Origin: 40CM-2-70-7 sp035631315
GTDB lineage: Bacteria > Gemmatimonadota > Gemmatimonadetes > Gemmatimonadales > GWC2-71-9
Direction: 5' to 3'
Length of the DNA stretch: 64,000 nucleotides
Assembly (NCBI GenBank): GCA_035631315.1
Contig: DASQIZ010000097.1
Coordinates: forward strand, 15,375 to 79,374
Part shown: positions 49,420-57,346 of the stretch, in pieces
How positions within the stretch are numbered: position 1 is the first letter of the stretch
How the letters are laid out: the number at the start of each line of letters is the position of its first letter
The notes under the pieces: generated by a model
Database searches by the model: none
Seen by the model: the letters and a program-made list of their open reading frames with translations, nothing else
What the model was told of the DNA's origin: nothing
Program-made: the position numbers and the translations under genes

Positions 49420-52400
49420 TTAGTTTTTTCCTCCCGGCTCCTGATTCCACCACCACATCCTCGGGAGCGCCACCTTGTCGGGCCACACCTGATCGAGCGT
49501 GTTGCCGTCGTACAGGCGGCCATTCTTCATGACCGAGGCAATCTTCGTGGTGTTGTGGATGTCCTCGAGCGGATTGGCGTCGAGCACCACGAGATCGGCG
49601 AGCTTGCCGGGCTCGAGCGAGCCGAGATCCTGCTCCATCCCGATGGCGTACGCGCCGTCATGCGTCGCGACCCGGAGCGCCTCGAGGGGCGTCATGCCGC
49701 CCGCCACGAAGGCCCAGGTCTCCCAGTGGCACCCTTCCCCGTCGAACTGCCCGTGGCAGCCGATGCCGACATGGCCGCCGGCGCGGACGATCTTCGCCGC
49801 GCTGGCCGCGATCTGCTGGTACACGTACTGGTCATCCGCGAACCAGCCGGGCCGCCGCAGCGCCCGGTTGTCGATCTCGTCATGCGGGAAGAAGCGACGG
49901 ATCTTCGGATCGTCGTGGATGTTGTAGTGCTCGTAGAAATAATTCTCGGCGAACGGACCGCCGTAGTTCACGAGCAGCGTCGGGTTGTAGTTGATCCCCG
50001 ACTGCGCGATCAGCTGCACATCGTCGTTGTAGAGCGGCATGATGGGGTAGCTGTGCTCGTGCCCCGGATAGCCGTCCAGCGCCTCGGTCAGGTTCATCTT
50101 GAAATCGAGCCCGCCCTCGGTGGTGGGCATCAGGTGCAGCTCCTTCGCCGCCATGATCACCCACTGCCGCTGCTTCCGGTTTCCGGTCATGTACTCCTTG
50201 ATGGTGTGCACGCCGTAGAACTCCGAGTAGCGCTTCAGGACGTTCTTGGCGTCATCCAGACTCTTGATGTCCTCGCTCCAGAACACGCCCGGGCCGGTGT
50301 GGTAGATCCGGGGACCGATGATCTGGCCGGCCTCGACCATGTCGGCGTAGGTCAGCACGTCCGTGGTGGCGGTCTGCGGGTCCCGCGTGGTCGTCACGCC
50401 GAACGAGAGATTGGCGAGGTACTTCCACACCTGGCTCGAGTGAATGCCCCACTCCGGCCAGGGGTGCGCGTGCGTGTCGATGAGGCCGGGGATAATGGTC
50501 TTCCCCGACAGGTCCATGACCGTCGCGCCGGCGGGCGTCGTGCACGTCCCCACGCAGGCGATGCGGTTGGCGGTGACCACCAGATCACCCTTCTCGATCA
50601 CCTCGTCACCCTTCATGGTGATGATGCGGGCGTTCTTGAGGACCACGGTCCCCTTGGGCACGTCCCGCGCCACCTTGATCGTCACATCCGTCCGCTCGGC
50701 TTCGTACGCGGGCTTCTTGTTGAGCGAGTCCACGCGCGCCTTGGCGACCGTGTCGGGCTTTCCGTTCGGCAGGGTGTCGCCCTTGAGGGACTCCGTGCGG
50801 AGCGAGTCCTGCACCACCTTGGCCTTCTCGAGCGAGTCGGCGACGGCGGGCTCATACCGGAAGAACGACCGGCCGATCGACCAGTGGACGTGCTTTCCGT
50901 CCGGCGCCCAGCCGACGAAATCGCCGCCGATGGTCGTGAGGCGCTTCACCGGGAAGGACGCCGAGCCCGGGTCGGAGATGTTGATGCTCGGGACGGTGCC
51001 ACCGACTTCCGGCAGGGTCACGAGGTAGACGTTGTTCCCCGCGGCCGCCAGCACGCGGTCGGAATCGGGACTCATGATGATTTCGTCGGCGTTCTGCGGC
51101 TCCGAACCGGCCCCGGGGTAGGTGTACCCAGTCACCTTGATCCAATTACGGCGGTCGGTGCCGTCGAACCGCATCGAGACCAGCTCGTTGCCATCGTAGA
51201 CGAACACGCGGTTCGGATCGCGGGCGAAATGCGGGCGGCCGCCGCCATCCACCCGGGTGATACGCGTGGTAGCGCCGCCGGCGGCGGGAATCCAGACCAG
51301 ATCCTCTCCGGTGCCGCGGTGCTCGGTCTCGTGCGCCTGACGCGGACCCTTGTAGAACACGATCCGGTTACCGTCGGGACTCCAGGCGGGCTGTTCGTAG
51401 AAGCCCGGTTCGCTGGTCAGGACCGCCGGCGTGCCACCCGTCGCCGACACTTTGCTCACCGTCCCGCTGGTGTCGGTCCACGTGATATAGGCGATCGACT
51501 TTCCGTCCGGCGACCACACGGGCTCCTGCTCGTGGACCGTCGCCCTCGTCAGCCGGCGCGGCGTGCCATTCGGGAGATCCATCACGTACAGCTTATCCAG
51601 CGCGCTGAAGACCAGGCGCTTGCCGTCAGGGGAGGGCGACGCGTCGCGGATCTGGTGCAGCGTGATCTCGCCCGTGTCCACGCGAAAATCGAACCGGACC
51701 AGGGGGCCGAGCTGCTGCTCGACCTGGGCCGTGAACGGGATCGCGCTCACCTGCCCCGACGGGACTTCGACGCGCCAGAACTTGCCGCCGAACGTCGTGA
51801 TGAGCGCCTTCGAGTCGGGCGTGAACGCCGAGTTGGGTTCGAGATCGCGGGTGAAGCGGGATTCCTGATCGTCGCGCGTGACGGGATAGACCAGCCATTT
51901 CTCGTCCCCCGTCGCGAGGTCGCGCAGGCGCAGGCCCGTCGCGGTATCGTGGCGCGTCGCGTAGATGAGCCACTTGCCGTCCGGCGACAGGATCGGACGC
52001 ATCCCCGAGCCATCGACGTCGGTGACGCCGTTCGTCTGGCCGGTCTGCCGGTCGTAGACCGCGACCTGCCACTCCTGGCCACCGCCCTGGTTTTGGAGGT
52101 TGTACCCGAAGCCGCCGCGCTTCCGGGAGTAATACACGTAGCGCGGGTCGTTGCCGAAGGCCGCGCCCAACGCATTCACTTGCGGCGCGCCCGGCGCGGG
52201 CGTCCCCGCCTTGACCATCGCGGTGCCGGACCCGCCGTCCTTGTGATAGAGCCAGAGCTCGTAATCGGAACCGAGCACGCCGGACGTCCGGGACGCGACG
52301 ATGTAATTGCCGTCGGGCGTGAACACCGGCGACGCATAGAGGTTGTTGCTGCCCTTGGTCAGTGCCTTCGGGCGGCTCCCGTCGGCATCGCAGAGCCAGA

Positions 52401-52761
52401 TGTTCTCCGCGCCGCTCCGGTCGGACAGGAAGACGATCTGTTTGCCGTCCTTCGACCAGCGGGGCTGAGAATCGAACGACGGACCCGACGTGATCCGCGT
52501 CGCCTTGCCACCCGTAATGGGCATGGTGTACAGGTCCCCCACGAGCTCGAACACGATGGTCTTGCCGTCAGGCGAGACATCGAGGGACATCCAGGTCCCT
52601 TCGGACGTCGTGAACGAGACGGTCCGGGTCGTGGTGAGGGGGAGGTCGCCCTTCTTCTTGCCGGTATCGGCGGCAACTCGGCTATCTGGGACCGTGGCGA
52701 CGGGAACGGTGCGGAACGGGAGCAGCAAAGCAGCCAGGGTGGCGGCCAGGAATCGGTACAT
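49420..52761 (-). CDS. Secreted amidohydrolase with N-terminal TolB-like propeller
   Basis: The ATG at 52761 (MYRFLAATLAALLLPFRTVP, signal peptide) gives 1113 residues. GGAG lies 8 nt upstream. The first ~620 residues carry repeated WD40-like/TolB blades (SPDGKTIVFELVGDLYTMPI, SPDGKWLIYATRHD, SPDGKRLVFSALDKLYVMDL). The C-terminal ~420 residues are an imidazolonepropionase-type amidohydrolase. Its metal motif is IPGLIDTHAHPWPE, and GGHVGIGCHGQFDGEG and ATHDGAYAIGMEQDLGSLEP match the later sites. It ends with the paired composite beta-domain. Expected to hydrolyse peptides or cyclic amides in the periplasm. The very long open frame on the other strand here is an antisense artefact. Confidence 0.9.
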   Translation of the reverse strand: MYRFLAATLAALLLPFRTVPVATVPDSRVAADTGKKKGDLPLTTTRTVSFTTSEGTWMSLDVSPDGKTIVFELVGDLYTMPITGGKATRITSGPSFDSQPRWSKDGKQIVFLSDRSGAENIWLCDADGSRPKALTKGSNNLYASPVFTPDGNYIVASRTSGVLGSDYELWLYHKDGGSGTAMVKAGTPAPGAPQVNALGAAFGNDPRYVYYSRKRGGFGYNLQNQGGGQEWQVAVYDRQTGQTNGVTDVDGSGMRPILSPDGKWLIYATRHDTATGLRLRDLATGDEKWLVYPVTRDDQESRFTRDLEPNSAFTPDSKALITTFGGKFWRVEVPSGQVSAIPFTAQVEQQLGPLVRFDFRVDTGEITLHQIRDASPSPDGKRLVFSALDKLYVMDLPNGTPRRLTRATVHEQEPVWSPDGKSIAYITWTDTSGTVSKVSATGGTPAVLTSEPGFYEQPAWSPDGNRIVFYKGPRQAHETEHRGTGEDLVWIPAAGGATTRITRVDGGGRPHFARDPNRVFVYDGNELVSMRFDGTDRRNWIKVTGYTYPGAGSEPQNADEIIMSPDSDRVLAAAGNNVYLVTLPEVGGTVPSINISDPGSASFPVKRLTTIGGDFVGWAPDGKHVHWSIGRSFFRYEPAVADSLEKAKVVQDSLRTESLKGDTLPNGKPDTVAKARVDSLNKKPAYEAERTDVTIKVARDVPKGTVVLKNARIITMKGDEVIEKGDLVVTANRIACVGTCTTPAGATVMDLSGKTIIPGLIDTHAHPWPEWGIHSSQVWKYLANLSFGVTTTRDPQTATTDVLTYADMVEAGQIIGPRIYHTGPGVFWSEDIKSLDDAKNVLKRYSEFYGVHTIKEYMTGNRKQRQWVIMAAKELHLMPTTEGGLDFKMNLTEALDGYPGHEHSYPIMPLYNDDVQLIAQSGINYNPTLLVNYGGPFAENYFYEHYNIHDDPKIRRFFPHDEIDNRALRRPGWFADDQYVYQQIAASAAKIVRAGGHVGIGCHGQFDGEGCHWETWAFVAGGMTPLEALRVATHDGAYAIGMEQDLGSLEPGKLADLVVLDANPLEDIHNTTKIASVMKNGRLYDGNTLDQVWPDKVALPRMWWWNQEPGGKN

Positions 52762-52858
52762 CGAGGCTCCGGAAATGGGGGTGACGGCGGCGGGCAAGAA
52801 ACTGAAGCCGGCGAGGGGGGGCGTCAAGCAAAACGCCTCAGGAAACCCCTCACGGGGC

Positions 52859-52884
52859 TTGACAGAATCGTGACATCATATGAT
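52859..52884 (+). promoter_or_regulatory. Candidate promoter of the cold-shock gene
   Basis: TTGACA (52859-52864) and TATGAT (52879-52884) are good hexamers, but the 14-nt spacing is shorter than the usual 16-18. A start near 52891 would give a leader of about 160 nt, as is normal for cspA-type genes. Confidence 0.45.
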
Positions 52885-52907
52885 TCTTGGTGCCGAGCGA
52901 AGGGGCT

Positions 52908-52973
52908 CCGGCATGGTGCCGGGGTCGAAAGTACCAGACCGTCACAGGACCTGGGCATCGCCTATGGTCCTGT
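52908..52973 (+). ncRNA. Structured 5' leader of the cold-shock mRNA
   Basis: Within the probable leader, CCGGCA/TGCCGG (52908-52922, 3-nt loop) and ACAGGACC/GGTCCTGT (52944-52973, 14-nt loop) form perfect stems. A cold-shock mRNA leader that refolds with temperature is a known mechanism; whether this one does so is untested. The rest of the 291-bp gap holds no gene. Confidence 0.4.
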
Positions 52974-53052
52974 TCGTGTATCTGGGAGCTACATCCGACG
53001 CTCGACGGCGGCAAGTCCCGCCGGGTCATAACACATCAGGAGTCACACCAGT

Positions 53053-53262
53053 ATGGCACGCATCACCGGTACCGTGAAGTGGTTCAACGACGCGAAGGGC
53101 TTCGGCTTCATCACGCCCGAGAACGGCGAAAAGGACTGCTTCGTGCATCACACCGCTATCCAGGCGGATGGTTTCCGTTCCCTCGCCGAGGGTCAGCGGG
53201 TCGAGTTCGAAGTCGTCCAGGGCGCGAAGGGCCCGGCCGCGCAGAACGTCATCAAGCTCTAA
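53053..53262 (+). CDS. cspA: Cold-shock protein (CspA family)
   Basis: The 69-residue OB-fold protein carries GTVKWFNDAKGFGFITPENG with RNP1 (KGFGFI) and FVHHTAI as RNP2, followed by the usual AEGQRVEFEVVQGAKGPAAQ end. It binds single-stranded RNA and DNA in the cytoplasm. AGGAG lies 10 nt before the ATG, a long structured leader precedes it, and a strong terminator follows. Confidence 0.96.
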   Translation: MARITGTVKWFNDAKGFGFITPENGEKDCFVHHTAIQADGFRSLAEGQRVEFEVVQGAKGPAAQNVIKL

Positions 53263-53285
53263 GAACGCGCGGTACCACGAAGAAA

Positions 53286-53315
53286 AACGGCGCCACCCTA
53301 CGGGGTGGCGCCGTT
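53286..53315. terminator. Strong bidirectional terminator
   Basis: A perfect 13-bp GC-rich stem (53286-53298 with 53303-53315, loop TACG) is preceded by AAAAA and followed by CGTTT. It sits between the convergent cold-shock gene and the HTH gene and has a T-tract on the minus strand (TTTTTCT). Confidence 0.9.
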
Positions 53316-53334
53316 CGTTTCCGGGGCAGCAGTC

Positions 53335-54018
53335 CTAGAACCCCATCGCCCGTCGCTGACGCGGCGCCGGCTCCTGCGACCGCAAGACAATCCGCATCGC
53401 CGTGGTCTCCAGGTCGATATTCCAGAACCCGATCCGCGGCCGGATAAACACATCGTGATCGGTCACCGAGAGCGACTCAACCGTCGCGTCGAGAAACTCG
53501 AGCAGCCGCATCCGCATCTGCAGATACGTCACGCCCTCACGGTTCGCGGCGACGCGGATGCCGACTTCGTCATCCAGCTGCCGGCGCACGAACCCCTGCG
53601 CGACTTCCAGAAGGCGCTGCGCCACGAGACGGTCGAGCGCCGCGGTCTCCTGGTCCCGCTTGGTGGTGAACCGGCGATCGAGCTTCTTCGCCATGGCCGG
53701 CTCACACAACTCGAGCAGGAGCGCCCGGACCTTCGGGTCGGGACGCTTCTGCTTGGTGCCCAGCGCTTCCCGCTCGACCTTGGCGCAGGTCGGCAGATCG
53801 TTGCGGTGGAGCCGCAGAAACTTGGTCATGCGGTCGTACAAATCGGTTCGTCCCGGCGCCGGCGGTGCGCGGCGTCCCGCCAGAAGATCAGCGACATACT
53901 CCTCGGAGACCTGGACGGCTTCGGCCAACTCACGGGGAGAGCGCTTCAGTTCTTTGAGACGACGGCGGACCAGCTGAGAAACCTTGATGGGACGTTTGAT
54001 CGGTGTCGCTGCAGGCAT
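53335..54018 (-). CDS. XRE-type HTH protein with uncharacterised C-terminal domain
   Basis: The 227-residue protein starts with a basic segment and a Cro/XRE-like helix-turn-helix (VRRRLKELKRSPRELAEAVQ, VSEEYVADLLAGRRAPP, residues 12-55). About 150 residues of mixed helix and strand follow (QETAALDRLVAQRLLEVAQG, VTYLQMRMRLLEFLDATVES) that I cannot place in a family. It is probably a DNA-binding regulator. It converges on the cold-shock gene across a shared terminator. Confidence 0.7.
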   Translation of the reverse strand: MPAATPIKRPIKVSQLVRRRLKELKRSPRELAEAVQVSEEYVADLLAGRRAPPAPGRTDLYDRMTKFLRLHRNDLPTCAKVEREALGTKQKRPDPKVRALLLELCEPAMAKKLDRRFTTKRDQETAALDRLVAQRLLEVAQGFVRRQLDDEVGIRVAANREGVTYLQMRMRLLEFLDATVESLSVTDHDVFIRPRIGFWNIDLETTAMRIVLRSQEPAPRQRRAMGF

Positions 54019-54114
54019 TCAGTTCCCTCCGGTACGCGAAAGCCCGCTCCACGCATCAGCTTACGGGCGCGTGTGGGCGGGCCGCTGCCGGACGGAATAT
54101 CACCAGACGAGGCT

Positions 54115-54762
54115 CTAAATGGTAGTGGGGGCATGACTTCCCCTATCCGGCAACGCCGAACGGCGTTTCGAGAAGAGAATCAGGGATCCCCCGAGGATGA
54201 TCGCGGCGAAAGCGAACCACTGGATGATGTAGGACAGGTGAGGGCCGTCGGACAGGACCGGGAGGGGCCACCGCTGGATCGTGGGGTCCGGTGCCCGGTC
54301 CTTCGCGGGGGTCGAGTCGTCGATGACCCAGGGGAGTCCTTCGTGGGCCATGACAATCCCCGCCACGACGGCACTATCCCCTTCCCGCCACCGGGACTGA
54401 TCCACCTGCGCCGCGTCGGGAGACGGGACCCACCCGCGATTCACCCAGACCAGCGCGCCACTCGCCAGCCGGAGCGGCGTGAGCAACGCGACCCCGGGCA
54501 CGCCCTGGTAGGTCCGCCCGGTCCAGACTTTCTCCAAGGCGTAGTCATACGCACCGCTCGCCGTCACCCGCCGCCACTGGACGGAGTCGAGGGGCTCCGC
54601 CCCGGTCACCTCAAGAACCGGCGCGCGTTCACGGACCCGCACCTGGGCATTGTCCGCCCGCCGCTGGTGGAGGCGTGCGATCTGCCAGATCCCCAGGCGG
54701 ACACAGACGACTGCGATGAGGATCGCGACGATCAGACCGAAGACGTCCTTCCCGCGGCTCAT
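54115..54762 (-). CDS. SURF1-family cytochrome oxidase assembly protein
   Basis: The 215-residue protein has the SURF1 layout. An N-terminal membrane helix is followed by RLGIWQIARLHQRRADNAQV, the periplasmic domain has WRRVTASGAYDYALEKVWTG and LRLASGALVWVNRGWVP, and a C-terminal membrane helix comes after HLSYIIQWFAFAAIILGG. It helps insert haem a into cytochrome oxidase. No oxidase genes are in the window. The ATG overlaps the GIY-YIG gene stop by 4 nt. Confidence 0.88.
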   Translation of the reverse strand: MSRGKDVFGLIVAILIAVVCVRLGIWQIARLHQRRADNAQVRVRERAPVLEVTGAEPLDSVQWRRVTASGAYDYALEKVWTGRTYQGVPGVALLTPLRLASGALVWVNRGWVPSPDAAQVDQSRWREGDSAVVAGIVMAHEGLPWVIDDSTPAKDRAPDPTIQRWPLPVLSDGPHLSYIIQWFAFAAIILGGSLILFSKRRSALPDRGSHAPTTI

Positions 54763-55013
54763 CCCCGCCTCCGGACCAGGGCCAACTTGTCCTGCCGGGT
54801 CAGCTTCTTGATGGCGGCCTCTCGGCGGAGCGCCGCGGAGCGATCGGGCTGGCGTTCGCGGTAGACGACACGGATGGGTAAGCGGGTGCGGACGTACGCA
54901 CTGCCGGTGCCGGCACGATGACTCGCCAGCCGCCGGTCGAGATCATTGGTGACACCGGTGTAGAGCGAGCCGTCACGGCAGCGTAACACGTAGACCAGCC
55001 ACTCGCGGGACAT
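54759..55013 (-). CDS. GIY-YIG nuclease superfamily protein (UPF0213-like)
   Basis: The 84-residue protein has the compact GIY-YIG fold: VYVLRCRDGSLYTGVTNDLD for the two motif strands and first Arg, AYVRTRLPIRVVYRE, and the Glu-bearing RREAAIKKLTRQDK helix. These single-domain proteins are widespread; their nuclease role is unproven. It is followed at once by the SURF1 gene and diverges from the MFS gene by 26 bp. Confidence 0.9.
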   Translation of the reverse strand: MSREWLVYVLRCRDGSLYTGVTNDLDRRLASHRAGTGSAYVRTRLPIRVVYRERQPDRSAALRREAAIKKLTRQDKLALVRRRG

Positions 55014-55039
55014 GGACGGAAGCTACAATTTCAGCCGCC

Positions 55040-56254
55040 GTGAACAACGCCCGTCCCGGTCGTCTGGCCCGCAATGGCCTGATCGTTCTCTCGCTGATCA
55101 ATCTCTTCAATTATCTCGACCGCTATGTCGTCGCCGCGCTGACCGAAAGTCTCAAGCACTCACCGCTCCATCCCACCGATGCGGAGCTCGGGCTCCTGGG
55201 TACGAGCTTCCTGATCGTCTACACGCTCACGGCGCCGCTTTTCGGCCGCGCCGGCGACCGCGGCCCCCGCGCCCGCCTGCTCGGCATCGGCGTCTTCATC
55301 TGGAGCCTCGCGACGGCGGCCGCCGGCCTCGTCCAGAACATGTTTCAGCTGCTCGCCGCGAGGGCTCTGGTCGGCGTCGGCGAAGCCGCATATGGCACCG
55401 TAGGGCCAAGCCTGCTCGCCGACTATTACCCGCGGGAACGGCGCGGTCGTGTCTTCGCGATTTTCTTCATGGCCATCCCGGTGGGGTCGGCCCTCGGCTT
55501 CGTGGTCGGCGGATTGGCCGATCATCTGTGGGGATGGCGGTCCGCGTTTTTCATCGCCGGCGGTCCGGGGCTCATCCTCGCCCTGCTCGCCGCCCGGCTC
55601 TGGGACGCGCCGCGTGGCACGCACGACGAGCCGACCGCCGCGTCGAGTGGCGACCTGTGGGCCACGCTCCGCGCGCTGTGGAACAACCGGCCCTACGTGC
55701 TCACCGTCCTGGGGTACGCCGCCTACACCTTCGCCCTGGGTGGGCTTGCGTACTGGATGGCGGGATTTCTCGAGCGCGTGCGGGACGTTCCGAAGACCAC
55801 GGCAACCTCAGGATTTGGAGGGATCGTCGTCCTCACCGGCCTGGCCGGCACCGCCCTCGGCGGCTGGCTCGGCGACCGGTTGCTCCATCGCACGCCGCAC
55901 GCCTATCTCTGGTTGTCCGGAGTCGCGACGCTCCTCGCGGTTCCCTTCTTCGCCGCCGCGCTCCTGTCTCCATCCCCTTCGATATTCTGGCCCGCCATGA
56001 TTGTGGCGCAGCTCCTGATGTTCGCCTCGACCGGGCCGATCAATTCGCAGATCGTCAACGTAGTCAATCCGGCGATCCGCACGACGGCGGTGGCGGTGAG
56101 CGTATTCACCATTCACGCCCTGGGGGACTGCTGGTCGCCTGTTCTCGTCGGGCTGGTTTCGGATCGCACGTCACTTTCTACTGCCGTCCTGGTGCTCCCG
56201 GCGGCGGCCCTGATCGGAGGCGTGATTTGGGTTTGGGGAGCGATGGATAGGTAA
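55040..56254 (+). CDS. MFS transporter (spinster-like)
   Basis: The 404-residue carrier begins at a GTG and has twelve predicted helices. FNYLDRYVVAALTESLKHSP and the loop FGRAGDRGPRARLLGIGVF are typical of the Spns/hexuronate branch. ARALVGVGEAAYGTVGPSLL and DYYPRERRGRVFAIFFMAIP complete the pattern. The substrate is not evident. It is a single gene ending in an inverted 15-mer array. Confidence 0.88.
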   Translation: MNNARPGRLARNGLIVLSLINLFNYLDRYVVAALTESLKHSPLHPTDAELGLLGTSFLIVYTLTAPLFGRAGDRGPRARLLGIGVFIWSLATAAAGLVQNMFQLLAARALVGVGEAAYGTVGPSLLADYYPRERRGRVFAIFFMAIPVGSALGFVVGGLADHLWGWRSAFFIAGGPGLILALLAARLWDAPRGTHDEPTAASSGDLWATLRALWNNRPYVLTVLGYAAYTFALGGLAYWMAGFLERVRDVPKTTATSGFGGIVVLTGLAGTALGGWLGDRLLHRTPHAYLWLSGVATLLAVPFFAAALLSPSPSIFWPAMIVAQLLMFASTGPINSQIVNVVNPAIRTTAVAVSVFTIHALGDCWSPVLVGLVSDRTSLSTAVLVLPAAALIGGVIWVWGAMDR

Positions 56255-56257
56255 GGC

Positions 56258-56357
56258 GTCGAGAAGCAAATCGTCAAGAAGCAGGGCGTCGAGAGACAAG
56301 ACGTGAGCTTACGCCTTGCCTCTCGACGCATTGTTTCTCGACGGTTTGCTTCTTGAC
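56258..56357. repeat. Inverted 15-mer array, copy C (most regular)
   Basis: Three forward 15-mers (GTCGAGAAGCAAATC, GTCAAGAAGCAGGGC, GTCGAGAGACAAGAC; 56258-56302), a 10-nt spacer GTGAGCTTAC, then three inverted 15-mers (GCCTTGCCTCTCGAC, GCATTGTTTCTCGAC, GGTTTGCTTCTTGAC; 56313-56357). It fills the gap between the stops of the convergent MFS and OsmC genes. Confidence 0.88.
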
Positions 56358-56366
56358 GTCTTTCTT

Positions 56367-56795
56367 CTAGCCCAGCGTCGCGCTAACCGAAAAGCCCGGA
56401 ATGCCCGCGAGTGCTCTGGATACCGGGCATCCGGACTTGGTCTCGTTGGCGAGCTTTGCGAAGGTGGCTTGATCGATCCCCGGCACTTTTCCCTTCACCG
56501 TCAGGTCCATCTTCGTGATCTTCGGCCCGCCATCGATCATTTCGATGGTGCAGGCCGCCGTGGTCTCGATGCTGGTGGCCGGCGTGCCGTTCTTCTCGAG
56601 CGCCCCGGACAGAGCCATCGAGAAGCAGGCGGCATCCGCGGCGGCGAGGAGCTCCTCGGGATTCGTCCCGGGTGCGCCCTCGAACCGCGTCTTGAACGTG
56701 TACGGACCTTGAAAGGCTCCGCTCGCGGCCGTGAACTTGCCTTTCCCGTCCTTGAGCTTTCCGTCCCACATTGCAGTCGCTTTACTGGTCGGCAT
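56367..56795 (-). CDS. OsmC/Ohr-family peroxiredoxin
   Basis: The ATG at 56795 (MPTSKATAMWDGKLKDGKG) has AAGGAG 9 nt upstream and gives 142 residues. The two redox cysteines of the family are in AAADAACFSMALSGALE and KSGCPVSRAL, and GTNPEELLAAADA is the usual OsmC helix start. It reduces organic hydroperoxides in the cytoplasm with lipoylated or other thiol donors. The extension to 56939 overlaps the divergent VOC gene. Confidence 0.92.
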   Translation of the reverse strand: MPTSKATAMWDGKLKDGKGKFTAASGAFQGPYTFKTRFEGAPGTNPEELLAAADAACFSMALSGALEKNGTPATSIETTAACTIEMIDGGPKITKMDLTVKGKVPGIDQATFAKLANETKSGCPVSRALAGIPGFSVSATLG

Positions 56796-56862
56796 TGTCA
56801 GAGTCTCCTTGGAGCGGTAGCCTAAAGCCCGTTTGCAACGTCCAACTTCAGAGGATACAGGA

Positions 56863-57345
56863 ATGGCTACCAAGAAATCGGCGAAACGGAAGCGGGCCCC
56901 TGCCAAGAAACGGTCGGCCGCGAAGGCGAAAACCCCCAAGCGCCCCCCGCGCCGTCAGCCCGAAACGCTCCGGTTCCGCGGCTGCTTCCCGGGCCTGACT
57001 GTGCACGATCTGCAACGCTCGATCCGCTGGTACCGTGACGTCCTGGGCATGAACGAAGGACAGAAGTACGAGCACGAGGGCCAGGTCGTCGGGATCGAGA
57101 TGGTAGCCGGGACGATCTCCTTCTATCTGAGTCAGGATGACTTCTCGCAGGGCCACGACCGCAAGAAGGGCATGGGCGTGCGATTCTGGGCCCGCACGGC
57201 GCAGGACATCGACATGCTGGCGACCCGCGTGAAGACGAAAGGCGGGGCGATGGTGAAGGATGTCCACGACGTGGGTTGGGGGCCGCGCGGCTTCGCGATC
57301 GACGATCCGGACGGCTACCACCTGACGATTTTCCAGGAGGCGTGA
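56863..57345 (+). CDS. VOC/glyoxalase-fold protein with a histone-like basic tail
   Basis: The 160-residue product starts MATKKSAKRKRAPAKKRSAA and has about 40 residues rich in Lys, Arg, Ala and Pro, resembling histone H1-type tails. A single VOC domain follows: CFPGLTVHDLQRSIRWYRDV, FYLSQDDFSQGHDRKKG, and GPRGFAIDDPDGYHLTIFQE with the final Glu metal ligand. The enzyme half suits a glyoxalase/bleomycin-resistance-type metalloenzyme; the tail would bind nucleic acid or polyanions. AGAGGA precedes the ATG. The next gene begins 1 nt beyond its stop. Confidence 0.85.
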   Translation: MATKKSAKRKRAPAKKRSAAKAKTPKRPPRRQPETLRFRGCFPGLTVHDLQRSIRWYRDVLGMNEGQKYEHEGQVVGIEMVAGTISFYLSQDDFSQGHDRKKGMGVRFWARTAQDIDMLATRVKTKGGAMVKDVHDVGWGPRGFAIDDPDGYHLTIFQEA

Positions 57346-57346
57346 T

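Noticed and set aside
49219..53031. A 1270-residue open frame on the plus strand
   Set aside because: It lies antisense to the amidohydrolase gene, which has a signal peptide, blades and metal motifs; the opposing frame is open only because of high GC and has no recognisable motif.
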